Source: Thermoanaerobaculum sp. (GTDB taxonomy: Bacteria; Acidobacteriota; Thermoanaerobaculia; Multivoradales; UBA5704). From it: 50,607 bases of DNA. The notes under the pieces are model-generated. The model was not told the origin of the DNA and did no database searches. It worked only from the letters and a program-made list of their open reading frames with translations. Below are positions 29,141 to 38,371 of the stretch, piece by piece. Where the stretch lies: assembly GCA_021154885.1 (NCBI GenBank), contig JAJKHS010000101.1, forward strand, positions 1 to 50,607, given 5' to 3'. Made by a program: the position numbers and the translations under genes. Within the stretch, counting starts at the first letter, position 1. Every line of letters starts with the position of its first letter.

Positions 29141-30711
29141 GATCCGAGGTCCATCACCGCGTAATCCCGGTCTCCATAAACCAGTTTTACGCCGGGCGAT
29201 TTGGCCAGTTGGGAGGCGACCTGCGCGTAGAAATTGTAGGGGACCGTCGCCCATCGGGCTCCGAACTGCTGGCGAATGGCTCGCGCCGGGTCGGGGTGGC
29301 GCCCCGCGACGATCTCCACGTAAATCTGAAAGAGCTTCGGGTTCTTCATATAGAAGACGGTCGGGTCCAGGGCCACCAGCGACTGGAGCTGCGGCGCGGC
29401 GTAGAGGAGGGGCGACGAGTCCGCCCACTGCACGGTGAAGACCCGCTCGCTTGGCCTTCCGTGCTCCCCCAGCCAGCGGGCCATCTCCAGCGGCGGCGAG
29501 GCCACGCCATAGCCATAGCCGCGCAGCGTGCTCATCGTCCACAACGCTCCGACGAGGATGGTGACCGCCGCCGCCAGCCGCCCCCACTCGGGGAGCAGGG
29601 GAGGGAACCCCTTCTCCTGCCGCTCGCGGCTCACCAGCGCCAGGGCGAGGAGGGCGAGGGGAGCCCCCAGCTCGAAGAACCGGCGGGCGGCGAGGCTCCC
29701 GGCCACGAGGAAGGCGAGCGAGACGATCCCTGCCGTGAGCGTCGCCCGGCTGCGCAGCCGCGGCTGGAAAAGCAGGGCGAACAGGACGATCGCGGGCGCG
29801 ATGAACGCCGGCCACTGCTCGGCGAGGATGCCCCACTCCGGCCGGGACATCTCCGTCCCGAGCTGCGACCGCAGGGCGGCGTCCCCCGCGCCCGTGGACT
29901 GGAACGGCACGACGAAGTTCGAGATCAAAAACAGCCGAAAATTCGCCGGCACCTCCGGATGCACGAGCTGGCCGAGCAGCCACCCCGCCGCGGCGGCGGC
30001 CATGGGCTGCCATGGAATTCGTCGCCCCTCCGGCTCTCCCGAGCCCGGCGGTATCGCCAGCCCCGAGAGAGACCACAGCACGGCCAGGGGGATGGCGATC
30101 CATCCCCCTGTATGGGTCAGCCCGAAGAGAGCACAGACCACGAACAGCGCCTTCCATCGCCGTTCCGCGAGCAGGGCCACCACCAGCACCGTGAACCCGA
30201 TCAGCCACACTTGCGGACGCAGCATCTCCAGCCGCTGCACGAACAGCGTCCCCAGCGCCGGCAGGGCGAGCACGAACCACCACGGCCGCGGCACCCGCAG
30301 CGACCACAGCGCCCAGGCGAACGAGCCCACGAGGAACACCTGCCCGAGCAGCACGCCGATCCTCCCCGCCGTCGGGAGCGACAGCGTGGCGAAGGGCATG
30401 AGCAGGACGTGGAAGAGCGGTGTGCTGTCCACGAAGCGGTCGAAGAGGATCGAGAACGGCGTCCACCGGAACGACTCGATGCGGAGGCCCGACCGCATCT
30501 CCCGCGCCAGCCCCAGGTGGTAATACTCGTCGTACGACCACGGCAGCGGCGCCCGAGCCCGGAGGGCGAAGAGCAGGCCGATCACGGCCACAGACGCCAG
30601 GATCAGCTTCGCCAGCGGCGGGATGCGCTCCTGGCGGATCTCGGCCGCTTGGGAGGAAGTCGCCGTCACCTTCCGGCTGCGCCGGTCCTTCTTGGCGCGG
30701 GCGGACGTCAC
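29128..30711 (-). CDS. GT-C-like polytopic membrane protein
   Basis: 527 residues. Basic cytoplasmic N-terminus of about 30 residues, TM1 (LILASVAVIGLLFAL), then an acidic loop motif PWSYDEYYHLGLA and about ten more TM helices to residue 410. The soluble C-terminal 110 residues include YMKNPKLFQIYVEI. The fold and motif fit GT39/ArnT-like enzymes acting on polyprenyl-linked sugars. It is first in a run with the ABC ATPase and permease, overlapping by 13 bases, so the three may build and export one surface molecule. Confidence 0.75.
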   Translation of the reverse strand: MTSARAKKDRRSRKVTATSSQAAEIRQERIPPLAKLILASVAVIGLLFALRARAPLPWSYDEYYHLGLAREMRSGLRIESFRWTPFSILFDRFVDSTPLFHVLLMPFATLSLPTAGRIGVLLGQVFLVGSFAWALWSLRVPRPWWFVLALPALGTLFVQRLEMLRPQVWLIGFTVLVVALLAERRWKALFVVCALFGLTHTGGWIAIPLAVLWSLSGLAIPPGSGEPEGRRIPWQPMAAAAAGWLLGQLVHPEVPANFRLFLISNFVVPFQSTGAGDAALRSQLGTEMSRPEWGILAEQWPAFIAPAIVLFALLFQPRLRSRATLTAGIVSLAFLVAGSLAARRFFELGAPLALLALALVSRERQEKGFPPLLPEWGRLAAAVTILVGALWTMSTLRGYGYGVASPPLEMARWLGEHGRPSERVFTVQWADSSPLLYAAPQLQSLVALDPTVFYMKNPKLFQIYVEIVAGRHPDPARAIRQQFGARWATVPYNFYAQVASQLAKSPGVKLVYGDRDYAVMDLGSWKP

Positions 30712-30718
30712 ACCAAGC

Positions 30719-30886
30719 TCACCGCCTGCGGCCCTCGCCGATCAGCTCACTGACCGGGACGCCGACGGGGCCAATCTGACGGCGCAGGCGGTCCATGGCG
30801 AGCGCAGCCTCGGTCTTGACGGCTTGGTGCCAGTCGGGTTCGTCCGAGCAGACGTTCAATCGGAGTTGACGAGGGGGTGGGGTCAT
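30719..30886 (-). CDS. Small hypothetical protein
   Basis: 55 residues (MTPPPRQLRLNVCSDEPDWH onward), ending 7 bases before the GT-C-like gene on the same strand. Weak upstream AGGA. No recognised family. A soluble, charged sequence. It could be a genuine leader gene of the operon or chance coding potential. Confidence 0.4.
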   Translation of the reverse strand: MTPPPRQLRLNVCSDEPDWHQAVKTEAALAMDRLRRQIGPVGVPVSELIGEGRRR

Positions 30887-30968
30887 GGGAGATTCCTGAG
30901 CAGGACTATATTGCTGCGCGGTTCCTGTTGTCGACTCGCGAGATCCTCCTGATCCGGAGGTTGGCCCG

Positions 30969-31919
30969 ATGATCAAGCTCCTTGCCCTACTACCGCTCGT
31001 GCTCGCTCTCGCAGCCGGCGCTCCTTCCACGCCCTCCGCCCCCCGCATCGTCGTCCTTGGCACCGCTCAGGACGGCGGCCTGCCGCAGACCGGCTGCGAC
31101 TGCGCCCACTGCTCGGCCGCGCGCAGGAACCCGGCCCTTGTCCGGCACGTCGCGAGCCTGGCGATCTACCTGCCGAAGACGGATCACGTCTATCTGATCG
31201 ACGCGACGCCGGACCTGCCGGCTCAGATCGAGAAGATCCACACCTTCCGTCATCACCCGGAAGGGAAGACCGACCGGGCACCGGTCGACGGCGTGCTCCT
31301 CACCCACGCCCACATCGGCCACTACCTGGGTCTCGCCCACTTCGGCTTCGAGAGCCTGAACACGAAAGGCATTCCCACCTGGGTCTCACCGCGCATGGCG
31401 GAGTTCCTGCGCACCAACGGCCCCTGGAGCCAGCTCGTCCGCCTGGGAAACATCACTCTCAGGGAGATCCAGCCCGGCCAGCCTTTCGAGCTGGAGGACG
31501 GGCTCACCGTCAAGGCCTTTCCCGTCCCCCACCGCGACGAGTACACGGACACGCTGGCGTTCGTCGTCCGCGGTCCGCACAAGACGCTCCTCTACGTGCC
31601 GGACACCGACTCCTGGAAGGCGTGGCCCCGTCCGCTGACCGAAGTCCTGGCCGCCGAGAAGGTGGACCTCGCCCTCCTGGACGCCACGTTCTACTCCCCC
31701 GACGAGCTGCCGGACCGGGACGTGTCGAAGATCAAGCATCCCCTGGTCACGGACACCATGGACCTGCTGGAGCCGCTGGTGAAGGCGGGCAAGCTGCGCG
31801 TCGGGTTCACCCACCTCAACCACTCGAATCCAGCGCTGGATAGGGACGGCGCTGCCCGCAAGGCGATCGAGGCGAGAGGGTTCCGGGTGGTGGAGGAAGG
31901 GGACGAGCTCGACCTCTAG
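30969..31919 (+). CDS. PqqB-like metallo-beta-lactamase-fold hydrolase, exported
   Basis: 316 residues with signal peptide (MIKLLALLPLVLALAAGAPS). GTAQDGGLPQTGCDCAHCSAA corresponds to the Cys-rich N-terminal segment of PqqB-type proteins. The metal motif reads THAHIGH, with Gly where classical enzymes have Asp (HxHxDH), as in PqqB relatives. VPHRDEYTDTLAF and FTHLNHSNPALD are further matches. No other pqq gene is in the window, so a role in PQQ synthesis is doubtful; an unrelated periplasmic hydrolase is as likely. Confidence 0.82.
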   Translation: MIKLLALLPLVLALAAGAPSTPSAPRIVVLGTAQDGGLPQTGCDCAHCSAARRNPALVRHVASLAIYLPKTDHVYLIDATPDLPAQIEKIHTFRHHPEGKTDRAPVDGVLLTHAHIGHYLGLAHFGFESLNTKGIPTWVSPRMAEFLRTNGPWSQLVRLGNITLREIQPGQPFELEDGLTVKAFPVPHRDEYTDTLAFVVRGPHKTLLYVPDTDSWKAWPRPLTEVLAAEKVDLALLDATFYSPDELPDRDVSKIKHPLVTDTMDLLEPLVKAGKLRVGFTHLNHSNPALDRDGAARKAIEARGFRVVEEGDELDL

Positions 31920-31956
31920 GGCGGACGGTCGAGCCCTCCCCTCCCCCGGGTCCTGT

Positions 31957-32223
31957 CTACCCCGCATGCCGCCGGTGGTGGCGGTGATGCCTGGGGCGAT
32001 AGTGGCGATAGTTGCGGTAATGATGACGATGACGATGATGGCCCGTGGCTCGGACCCTGACGTCGGCCCGTGCCCCCGGGAGAGGCGGCGGCGGGGGCAG
32101 AGGCGGCGGTGCCGGCAGCCGGGGAGGCGGCGGCAGAGGAGGTGGCGCCGGCAACTGCACTCCGTGTATGGGAGCCATCCCGGCACAGAGCAGGACGGCG
32201 AAGAAATAGGCTCGGGCTCGCAT
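31957..32223 (-). CDS. Exported Pro-rich and His/Arg-rich small protein
   Basis: 88 residues from the ATG at 32223, with a perfect AGGAGG six bases upstream. Signal peptide (MRARAYFFAVLLCAGMAPIHG), then about 30 residues dominated by PPPLPPPP repeats, then a tail with 12 or more His alternating with Arg/Tyr (HHRHRHHYRNYRHYRP). Such tails can bind metal or anionic polymers; this is inference only. No family recognised. Confidence 0.65.
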   Translation of the reverse strand: MRARAYFFAVLLCAGMAPIHGVQLPAPPPLPPPPRLPAPPPLPPPPPLPGARADVRVRATGHHRHRHHYRNYRHYRPRHHRHHRRHAG

Positions 32224-32387
32224 ATCGGTACCTCCTGAAAGTGGTTGCCTGAAAACTTCTCGGTCATCCAATATCCGGAGCATGCTCTGAGCAAAATCGA
32301 AGCCAACCCTGGGAGCGGGGGCGGCAACGCCGGCGGTCTGGCGACCCACCGATCACGATGCCGGCCCAACCGATGGGCCGGATTGAG

Positions 32388-32786
32388 CTATTGTGCGGGG
32401 AGATCTGAGATGTTACCCAGAGCCAGATCCGGGATTCTCTCGAAGTGGTCGAGGTTCCGCGTCAGGAGAGTCGCTGACCTGGAGAGGCACACACCCGCGA
32501 TCAGGTAGTCGGCCATGCCGATCGTGGCACCCTGCGCTTCAAGCCTCCTTCGGATCTCCGCTGCCACGATCCCAGCCTTCTCGTCGCAGGGCAGGATTGT
32601 CAACCCTCCGAGCAGCCGAGTGACTTTGCTTCTCTCCGAGTCAGTTCTGGCGCCACTCAACAGTTCGAAGACGCTGATTGCGGTGGTGGTGAGATTTCCG
32701 TCACTGATCCCTGAGGCGATCCGGCTGGCCACCGGTTCACGACCCCGTAAAGCGTCAATCAAGACATCGGAATCAGCAACGATCAC
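32388..32786 (-). CDS. VapC-like PIN-domain toxin
   Basis: 132 residues. PIN-fold acidic residues are all visible: Asp in IVADSDVLIDAL, Glu in SVFELLSGA, Asp in GMADYLIAG and the final TRNLDHF. PIN toxins are Mg-dependent RNases that cut tRNA or rRNA. It overlaps the ribbon-helix-helix gene upstream by 4 bases. Confidence 0.9.
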   Translation of the reverse strand: MIVADSDVLIDALRGREPVASRIASGISDGNLTTTAISVFELLSGARTDSERSKVTRLLGGLTILPCDEKAGIVAAEIRRRLEAQGATIGMADYLIAGVCLSRSATLLTRNLDHFERIPDLALGNISDLPAQ

Positions 32787-33019
32787 CTCCAGGTGCTCCG
32801 GAGGCTTAAAACCGATCGCTCCAGACGCTGCGCAGATTCCTCGTCCAATGTCCCGAGGATTGCGAGGGCCTCGCGAACCCTCTCCTCCCGGATGATGCTC
32901 CGATCCAGATACTGCTCGATCGCCTCTTGGATGAGCCTGGAGAAGTCCTCACCATTTCTGGCCGCCAACTCCTGAAGACGTGCCGTCTGCTCGTCCGAGA
33001 TCTCAATCGCCGCTCGCAT
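32783..33019 (-). CDS. Ribbon-helix-helix antitoxin (VapB-like)
   Basis: 78 residues. N-terminal strand RAAIEISDEQTARLQELAARNGEDFSRLIQEAI fits the RHH/CopG fold used for DNA binding. The C-terminal half is helical and charged and would wrap the toxin. Overlaps the PIN toxin by 4 bases, antitoxin first, as in VapBC modules. Confidence 0.85.
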   Translation of the reverse strand: MRAAIEISDEQTARLQELAARNGEDFSRLIQEAIEQYLDRSIIREERVREALAILGTLDEESAQRLERSVLSLRSTWR

Positions 33020-33061
33020 GCAGAGAGACTACAGGTAGCGGGCATGCGTGTCAACCTATCC

Positions 33062-33529
33062 CTACGGGACGGGTGTTGCTGTGCTCTCCTCCCACACCAC
33101 CCCGTCCCCTACCCGGATCTCCCCACCTTCGATCACCTCGGCGCAGGCGCCTCCTCGCCAGTGAGGGCGCAGGACGGCTTTGAGGCCCGGGCGGGCTTCG
33201 TCCATCCGCTCGCAGGGGGCGCATTCGGCGAAGATGCGGAGACGGCAGGGGCCGACTCGGAGGATTTGGCCGCGGGTGCCTTCGAGACCGATGCCGGCGA
33301 CGAGGAGGTTGGCGCGGCGGGCGGCGGGATCGAGATCCTCTCCAAGCTCGGCGAGGGCCTGGCCCCAGGCCTCCTCTGCCAGGAGGATCACCTGGCGGCG
33401 GCCCCCCTGGTTGGCATTGCCCACCAGGCCCTTGCCGGCCCGCAGGGTGGCGGTCTCCTGCGGATCCATGGGGCCGCGCTTGAATCGCTTCAGCCAGATG
33501 GCGCGGACTTCGCCTTCGCCAATACTCAT
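33062..33529 (-). CDS. MOSC-domain protein
   Basis: 155 residues, start overlapping the upstream stop as ATGA. The MOSC pattern is clear: VRAIWLKRFKRGPMD, GLVGNANQGGRRQVILL, ARRANLLVAGI, LRIFAECAPCERMD with the conserved Cys pair, and GGEIRVGDGVVW. MOSC domains bind sulfur or molybdenum cofactor. Substrate unknown. Co-transcribed with the exported protein upstream. Confidence 0.9.
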   Translation of the reverse strand: MSIGEGEVRAIWLKRFKRGPMDPQETATLRAGKGLVGNANQGGRRQVILLAEEAWGQALAELGEDLDPAARRANLLVAGIGLEGTRGQILRVGPCRLRIFAECAPCERMDEARPGLKAVLRPHWRGGACAEVIEGGEIRVGDGVVWEESTATPVP

Positions 33530-34275
33530 TTCACCGGATCGGGCGACGTGAACACCGAGTCCGGGAGCGTGGCGGGCACCGAGATGTCGCCGAGCTCGAG
33601 CTTGTGATCGCCCTCCACCGCGACGCGATGCGGGGCGAGCATGATGTTGCCGTACTTCTGCCAGCCCTCCCACTTCCAGGCCGTGGGCGGACCCTCCTTC
33701 GGCATGCTCTCCAGGAGGTAGGCCCAGCGGTCCATCAGGTGGGTGTCGCGGTTGATGTAGGCCGTGTAGTGGTCGCCCGGGGTGAGGCCGACCTTGCCGA
33801 AGGAGAGGGCCAGCTTGTCGTAGGTCTTGCCGTCGACCGTCTCCTCGCCGGCGTAGGAGAGGTTCACGCCGGGGTCCTGGATCTTGTACGGCATGAGCAG
33901 CCAGTAGGTATCGTTCACCCAGGCGCCGTAACCATTCTCCAGCATCTCCTTGGCCTTGTCGCCTTCGACTTTCTTGCCGTCGAGGTAGGCCGTCCCCTCC
34001 TTGGTGTTGATGTTCTCGAGGATGACATAGTGCTGCTTCTCCTTGGTGTCGCCCTCCACGCGGTAGCGGCCCGTCCACTTGTCCCACCAGTGGGTGCGGC
34101 GGCCGGCGAAGGTGAAATGGAGGAAGCGGGTGTTGTCCCAGGCCTCCTTGCCGCCCAGCGCCTTCTGGACGCTGTCGGCCACGGATTGGGCCGTGGGCTG
34201 GGCGGACCCCGGCTGGGGAGCGAGGGCGAGAGCGGCAATCAAGAGCGAACCGGTGACCACGGTGCGTCGGAACAT
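33526..34275 (-). CDS. Exported protein, LolA/DUF6503-like
   Basis: 249 residues from the ATG at 34275, supported by AAAGGAGAT upstream and a signal peptide (MFRRTVVTGSLLIAALALAPQ, cleavage near AQP). The mature part is beta-rich (FTFAGRRTHWWDKWTGRYRVEGD, then GDHYTAYINRDTHLMDRWAYLLES) and resembles half-barrel periplasmic proteins such as LolA or DUF6503 members. Function unknown; it is translationally coupled to the MOSC gene. Confidence 0.65.
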   Translation of the reverse strand: MFRRTVVTGSLLIAALALAPQPGSAQPTAQSVADSVQKALGGKEAWDNTRFLHFTFAGRRTHWWDKWTGRYRVEGDTKEKQHYVILENINTKEGTAYLDGKKVEGDKAKEMLENGYGAWVNDTYWLLMPYKIQDPGVNLSYAGEETVDGKTYDKLALSFGKVGLTPGDHYTAYINRDTHLMDRWAYLLESMPKEGPPTAWKWEGWQKYGNIMLAPHRVAVEGDHKLELGDISVPATLPDSVFTSPDPVK

Positions 34276-34637
34276 GGGGGATCTCCTTTCGAGGTCTCTC
34301 CAAGACGGTGGGACATGGTAATACAGTCTTCGCTTCCTCGGTCCCCCCACCTTTCCTGGCGCCCCTTCGGGGCGGACCCTCACTCTCCCAACCCTCTCTC
34401 TCCCAGCCTCCCCCCCGACTGCCGGGAGAGAGAGGGCTAAGACCGTTCCTCTTCTTGGGCCTCTTCTTGTCTTTTTTTCAGACTAACCACTCCCTCTTCT
34501 CCCGGCGGCCGGGGGGGAGGCTGGGAGAAGAGGGCCGGGGTGATGAGGGCCCCGCCGGCGCCGCAACGCCTGGAGTTTGAGTCCAACCATCGAATCGGCC
34601 CCACCCGCCATACAATGCGGTCGGGGGAGGTCTGTCC
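34276..34637. other. Divergent intergenic region with family A repeat
   Basis: 362 bases with no convincing gene. It holds the paired REP-like element described separately, plus short flanks that must contain the two outward promoters. No strong -35/-10 pair could be picked out by eye. Confidence 0.6.
34360..34553. repeat. Paired inverted REP-like element (family A, copy 2)
   Basis: Same architecture as 7485-7681: left unit (about 34360-34440) starting with GCCCCTTCGGGGC, a T/C-rich spacer, and right unit (about 34480-34553) with stem CCCTCTTCTCCC/GGGAGAAGAGGG and edge GGGTGATGAGGGC. Here it lies between divergent genes, so it cannot serve only as a terminator. Confidence 0.85.
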
Positions 34638-36950
34638 ATGAGCGCACACGATTCCAGCCACACCAATCGCCTCGCCGGCGAGAGCAGTCCCTACCTTCTG
34701 CTGCATCAGCACAACCCGGTGGACTGGTACCCCTGGGGAGAGGAGGCGATCGAACGGGCGCGGCGGGAGGACAAGCCGATCTTCCTCTCGGTGGGGTACT
34801 CGACCTGCTACTGGTGCCACGTCATGGAGCGGGAGTCGTTCTCCAACCGCCAAGTGGCGGAGCAGATGAACCGCGACTTCGTCAACGTCAAGCTCGACCG
34901 GGAGGAGCGGCCGGACCTCGACGAGATCTACATGGCGGCCACCCAGATCCTCACCGACCAGGGCGGGTGGCCCAACTCGGTGTTCCTGACGCCCGCTCTC
35001 AAGCCCTTCTACGCCGGCACCTACTTCCCACCGGACGACCGCTACGGCCGGCCCGGCTTCGCCCGTGTGCTGGCGGATCTGGCCGAGGCCTTCCGCACCC
35101 GCCGCCAGGACGTGGAGGAGCAGGCGGAGGAGATGGCCCGGGCCATGCGCCACTACCTGGAGGAGCGCGCTCAAGCAGCGCCCGAGCCGCCGAGCGGCGC
35201 CGTGGCCGTCCGCGCCCTGGAGTCGCTCGCCCACCGCTTCGATCCCCAGCACGGCGGCTTCGGCGGCGCTCCCAAGTTCCCCACGCCGTCCAACCTCTAT
35301 CTCCTGCTGGAGCTGGCGGACGAGCGGCCAGAGGCGGCGGAGATGCTGACCCGCACGCTGGACGCCATGGCCCGGGGCGGGATCTACGATCAGCTCGGCG
35401 GCGGCTTCCACCGCTACGCCACGGACCGCGAGTGGAAGATCCCCCACTTCGAGAAGATGCTCTATGACAATGGCTTCCTGCTCGAGCTCTACGCCCGCGA
35501 GCACGCCCGCACGGGCGATCCGCAGGCGGCGCGCGTGGTGCGCCAGACGGCGGAGTGGATCGCGCGGGAGATGACCGCGCCGGAGGGGGCCTTCTGGAGC
35601 GCCATCGACGCCGAGACCCACGGCCACGAGGGGGCCTTCTACGTCTGGACCCGGGAGGAGCTGCTGGCGGCGCTGGGCGAGGAGGACTTCACCTTCCTCG
35701 CGCCCCTGCTCGGCTTCGCCGGCCCGCCGTTCTTCGAGGGCAGCCACTACGTGCTCCATCTCCCCGAGCCGCTGGAGGCCGCAGCCCAGCGCCGCCGCCT
35801 GGGCCTCGCGGACCTGCTGCGCGACGTCGACGCCGGCCGGGCGAAGCTCTTCGCCGCCCGCGAGCAGCGGCAGCGGCCGCTGACGGACGACAAGGTCCTG
35901 GCGGATTGGAACGGCATGTTGATCCGCGGCCTGGCCGTGGCCGGCAAGCTGCTCGCCGAGCCGTCCTTCGTCGAACGGGCGGCGCGGGCGGCGGACTTCA
36001 TCCTGGGGACGATGCGCCCTGAGCGCCCCGAGCGCCCCGAGGACACCACCTTGCTGCACTCCTGGCGCCAGGGACAGGGGAAGATCGCCGCCTACCTGGG
36101 CGACTACGTCTTCCTCGTCCGCGGCCTGCTCGCCCTTCACGACGCCACGGGGGAGGAGCGCTGGCTCGCCGCGGCCGTGAGCCTGACGCGCGAGCAGAGC
36201 AAGCGGCTGCGCGACCCGGCGGGCGGCTATTTCACGGGCGGCGCGAGCCCGGACGTCCTCTTCCGCAGCAAGGAAGTCTTCGACGGTGCGACTCCCGCGG
36301 GCAACGCCATCGCCGCGCTCAACCTTCTCGACCTCGCGGACCGGACGGGCGAGCTCGCCTGGCGCCGGGAGGCGCGCAAGGCGCTCTGCGCCTTCACCCC
36401 GATCGTGGAGGGGCACCCGGACGCGGTGCGCATGCTCGCCATCGCCGCCCGGCGCTACCACGAGAAGGGGGGCATCCCCGAGGAGGTGGAGGCCGAGTAC
36501 GGCGAGGAGCGGGCGGCCCACGAGCGGCAGGCGGAAGCGGCGGGCGTCTCCAAGCTGGAGCACGAGGCGGAGCGGCTGGTGAGGGCGCATCTCGAGCTGG
36601 GCCCTGAGGCCGGCGGCTGGCGCCCGTTCCGTCTCGCTCTGGAGATCGCCCCCGGCTGGCATCTTCAGGCGAACCCCGCCTCGGAGCCGTACCTGGTGCC
36701 TACGGAGGTGCAGGCCGAGGGCGGCGAGCTGCGGAGTATCCAATACCCCAAGGGAGAGCCGGCGACGGCCGCGTTCGCCCACGCGCCGCTGTCGGTCTAT
36801 ACGGGAAAGGTGGAGATCACGGGGGAGGTCTCGGGGACGGAGCGGCTGGCGGTTACGTATCAGGCTTGTGACGAGGCGCGGTGCCTGCCGCCGGTGAGGG
36901 TTTTGCCTGGGACCGCCGGCGTCCCGCCGGCAGCTAACCCCGTTTTTTAG
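34638..36950 (+). CDS. DUF255 thioredoxin-fold protein (YyaL/SPATA20-like) with DsbD-alpha-like tail
   Basis: 770 residues. Thioredoxin-like DUF255 domain at 8-170 with [12 protein letters not shown] and [11 protein letters not shown] (Cys 57 and 60). An (alpha/alpha)6-type barrel occupies about 190-620 ([47 protein letters not shown]). The last 125 residues differ from standard members: they carry [12 protein letters not shown] (Cys 744 and 749), the signature of the DsbD N-terminal/DsbC-corrector domain. No signal peptide is seen, so the added domain is odd for a presumed cytoplasmic protein. The final GTAGVPPA and stop codon come from an inverted repeat (36906-36983). Confidence 0.9.
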   Translation: MSAHDSSHTNRLAGESSPYLLLHQHNPVDWYPWGEEAIERARREDKPIFLSVGYSTCYWCHVMERESFSNRQVAEQMNRDFVNVKLDREERPDLDEIYMAATQILTDQGGWPNSVFLTPALKPFYAGTYFPPDDRYGRPGFARVLADLAEAFRTRRQDVEEQAEEMARAMRHYLEERAQAAPEPPSGAVAVRALESLAHRFDPQHGGFGGAPKFPTPSNLYLLLELADERPEAAEMLTRTLDAMARGGIYDQLGGGFHRYATDREWKIPHFEKMLYDNGFLLELYAREHARTGDPQAARVVRQTAEWIAREMTAPEGAFWSAIDAETHGHEGAFYVWTREELLAALGEEDFTFLAPLLGFAGPPFFEGSHYVLHLPEPLEAAAQRRRLGLADLLRDVDAGRAKLFAAREQRQRPLTDDKVLADWNGMLIRGLAVAGKLLAEPSFVERAARAADFILGTMRPERPERPEDTTLLHSWRQGQGKIAAYLGDYVFLVRGLLALHDATGEERWLAAAVSLTREQSKRLRDPAGGYFTGGASPDVLFRSKEVFDGATPAGNAIAALNLLDLADRTGELAWRREARKALCAFTPIVEGHPDAVRMLAIAARRYHEKGGIPEEVEAEYGEERAAHERQAEAAGVSKLEHEAERLVRAHLELGPEAGGWRPFRLALEIAPGWHLQANPASEPYLVPTEVQAEGGELRSIQYPKGEPATAAFAHAPLSVYTGKVEITGEVSGTERLAVTYQACDEARCLPPVRVLPGTAGVPPAANPVF

Positions 36951-36983
36951 TTAGAAGGCCGGCGGGACGCCGGCGGTCCCAGG
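36906..36983. repeat. Perfect 26-bp inverted repeat (family B)
   Basis: Left arm 36906-36931 and right arm 36958-36983 are exact reverse complements (CCTGGGACCGCCGGCGTCCC at the left start). The loop contains the stop codon of the DUF255 gene. The arm translates as PGTAGVPPA. The following bases repeat GGGTCCCAGGG. It could form a very stable hairpin at the transcript end. Confidence 0.9.
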
Positions 36984-37013
36984 GGTCCCAGGGGGTATAC
37001 TCTGAGATCGACT

Positions 37014-38354
37014 ATGCCTCTCTTGACCTCTCCTTCCGCCCGCCGATCCGCGGCCCTGCCGATCCTCGTCCTGGGTCTGCTCTCCCTCCTCGCGCCCCTG
37101 GTCCCCGCTCAGCCCGCGGCTCCGGCCGCTCCCGAGGTGCTGGTGGTCGCCGTGAAGTCCGCCATTCATCCGGTGTCGGCGGAGCTGATCGACGACGCGA
37201 TCCACGAGGCGGACCGGGCGGGCGCGGCGGCGGTGGTGATCGAGCTCGACACGGCCGGCGGCCTGATGACCTCGACCCGCGACATCACGACCTCCATCCT
37301 GGGGGCGCGGACGCCGGTGGTGGTCTACGTGGCACCCAGCGGGGCGCGGGCGGCTTCGGCCGGGTTCTACATCCTGATGTCCGCGGACGTAGCGGCCATG
37401 GCCCCGGGTACCAACACCGGCGCGGCCCACCCGGTCGGCGGCGGCGGCGAGGACATCCCCGGCATCCTCGGCAAGAAGGTGGAGCAGGACTCGGCCGCCA
37501 ACATCCGCTCGCTGGCCCTGCGCAACGGCCGCGACCTCAAGCTCGCCGAGGCGGCGGTGGTGGAGAGCCGCTCCTTTTCGGCCCAGGAGGCGCTGGACGG
37601 CAAGCTCGTCGACCTCGTGGCGCCCGACCTGCCGGCCCTGGTCAAGGCCCTGGACGGCCGCGCCGTCAAGCGGGGCGGAACCACTGTCACCCTGCACACG
37701 GCCGGGGCCGCGGTGCGGCGGTTCGAGATCTCGCCGCTGCGCTCGTTCCTGGGCGTGCTGGCCGATCCCAACATCACCTACCTGCTGCTCGGCCTCGGCT
37801 CGCTCGGGCTGTTCTTCGAGCTGATGCACCCCGGGGCCATCCTGCCCGGCGTGGTGGGGGCGATCTGCCTGATCCTCTCCTTCTATGGCCTCTCCGTGCT
37901 GCCGGTCAGCTACGCGGGCCTCGCCCTGCTCCTGCTGGCGATGATCTTCTTCATCCTGGAGATCAAGCTCACCAGCTATGGCGGGCTCACGGTGGCGGGG
38001 GTGATCTGCCTGGTGCTGGGCTCGCTGATGCTGTTCAAGACCTCGGAGCCGGCGCTCAGGGTGAGTGTGGAATTGATCGCCATGCTCGCGGTATTCACTC
38101 TCCTGGTGGTCGGCTTCCTCCTCTGGATGGCGCTGCGGGCGAAGCGGCTGCCGGTGCGGACCGGGGCGGAGGGGCTGATTCAAGAGGTCGGAGTGGCCCG
38201 CTCGGGGCTGGCGCCGCGAGGCAAGGTCTTCGTCCACGGCGAGCTCTGGGACGCCGTGGCGATGGAGCCGGTGGCGGCGGGGGAAGAGGTGGACGTCGTA
38301 GCCGTGAAGCAGCTCCTGCTGACGGTGCGTCCCCACCGCCAGCGTTCAATCTAA
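37014..38354 (+). CDS. NfeD-family membrane serine protease (ClpP/SppA-class plus NfeD domain)
   Basis: 446 residues. Signal/TM at the N-terminus, protease domain at about 40-235: [31 protein letters not shown] (nucleophile Ser in the ASAG turn) and the [15 protein letters not shown] segment carrying the Lys. Four to five TM helices at about 255-380, then the soluble NfeD OB-fold (about 390-440: [26 protein letters not shown] type). Family knowledge: long NfeD proteins cleave stomatin-like partners; the slipin gene follows 17 bases later. Confidence 0.93.
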   Translation: MPLLTSPSARRSAALPILVLGLLSLLAPLVPAQPAAPAAPEVLVVAVKSAIHPVSAELIDDAIHEADRAGAAAVVIELDTAGGLMTSTRDITTSILGARTPVVVYVAPSGARAASAGFYILMSADVAAMAPGTNTGAAHPVGGGGEDIPGILGKKVEQDSAANIRSLALRNGRDLKLAEAAVVESRSFSAQEALDGKLVDLVAPDLPALVKALDGRAVKRGGTTVTLHTAGAAVRRFEISPLRSFLGVLADPNITYLLLGLGSLGLFFELMHPGAILPGVVGAICLILSFYGLSVLPVSYAGLALLLLAMIFFILEIKLTSYGGLTVAGVICLVLGSLMLFKTSEPALRVSVELIAMLAVFTLLVVGFLLWMALRAKRLPVRTGAEGLIQEVGVARSGLAPRGKVFVHGELWDAVAMEPVAAGEEVDVVAVKQLLLTVRPHRQRSI

Positions 38355-38371
38355 GGGAAGGGGTTCGACCT

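Noticed and set aside
33062-34303. One long minus-strand protein joining the MOSC and exported genes
   Set aside because: The true genes are in two frames joined by an ATGA overlap, each with its own clear family pattern or signal peptide.
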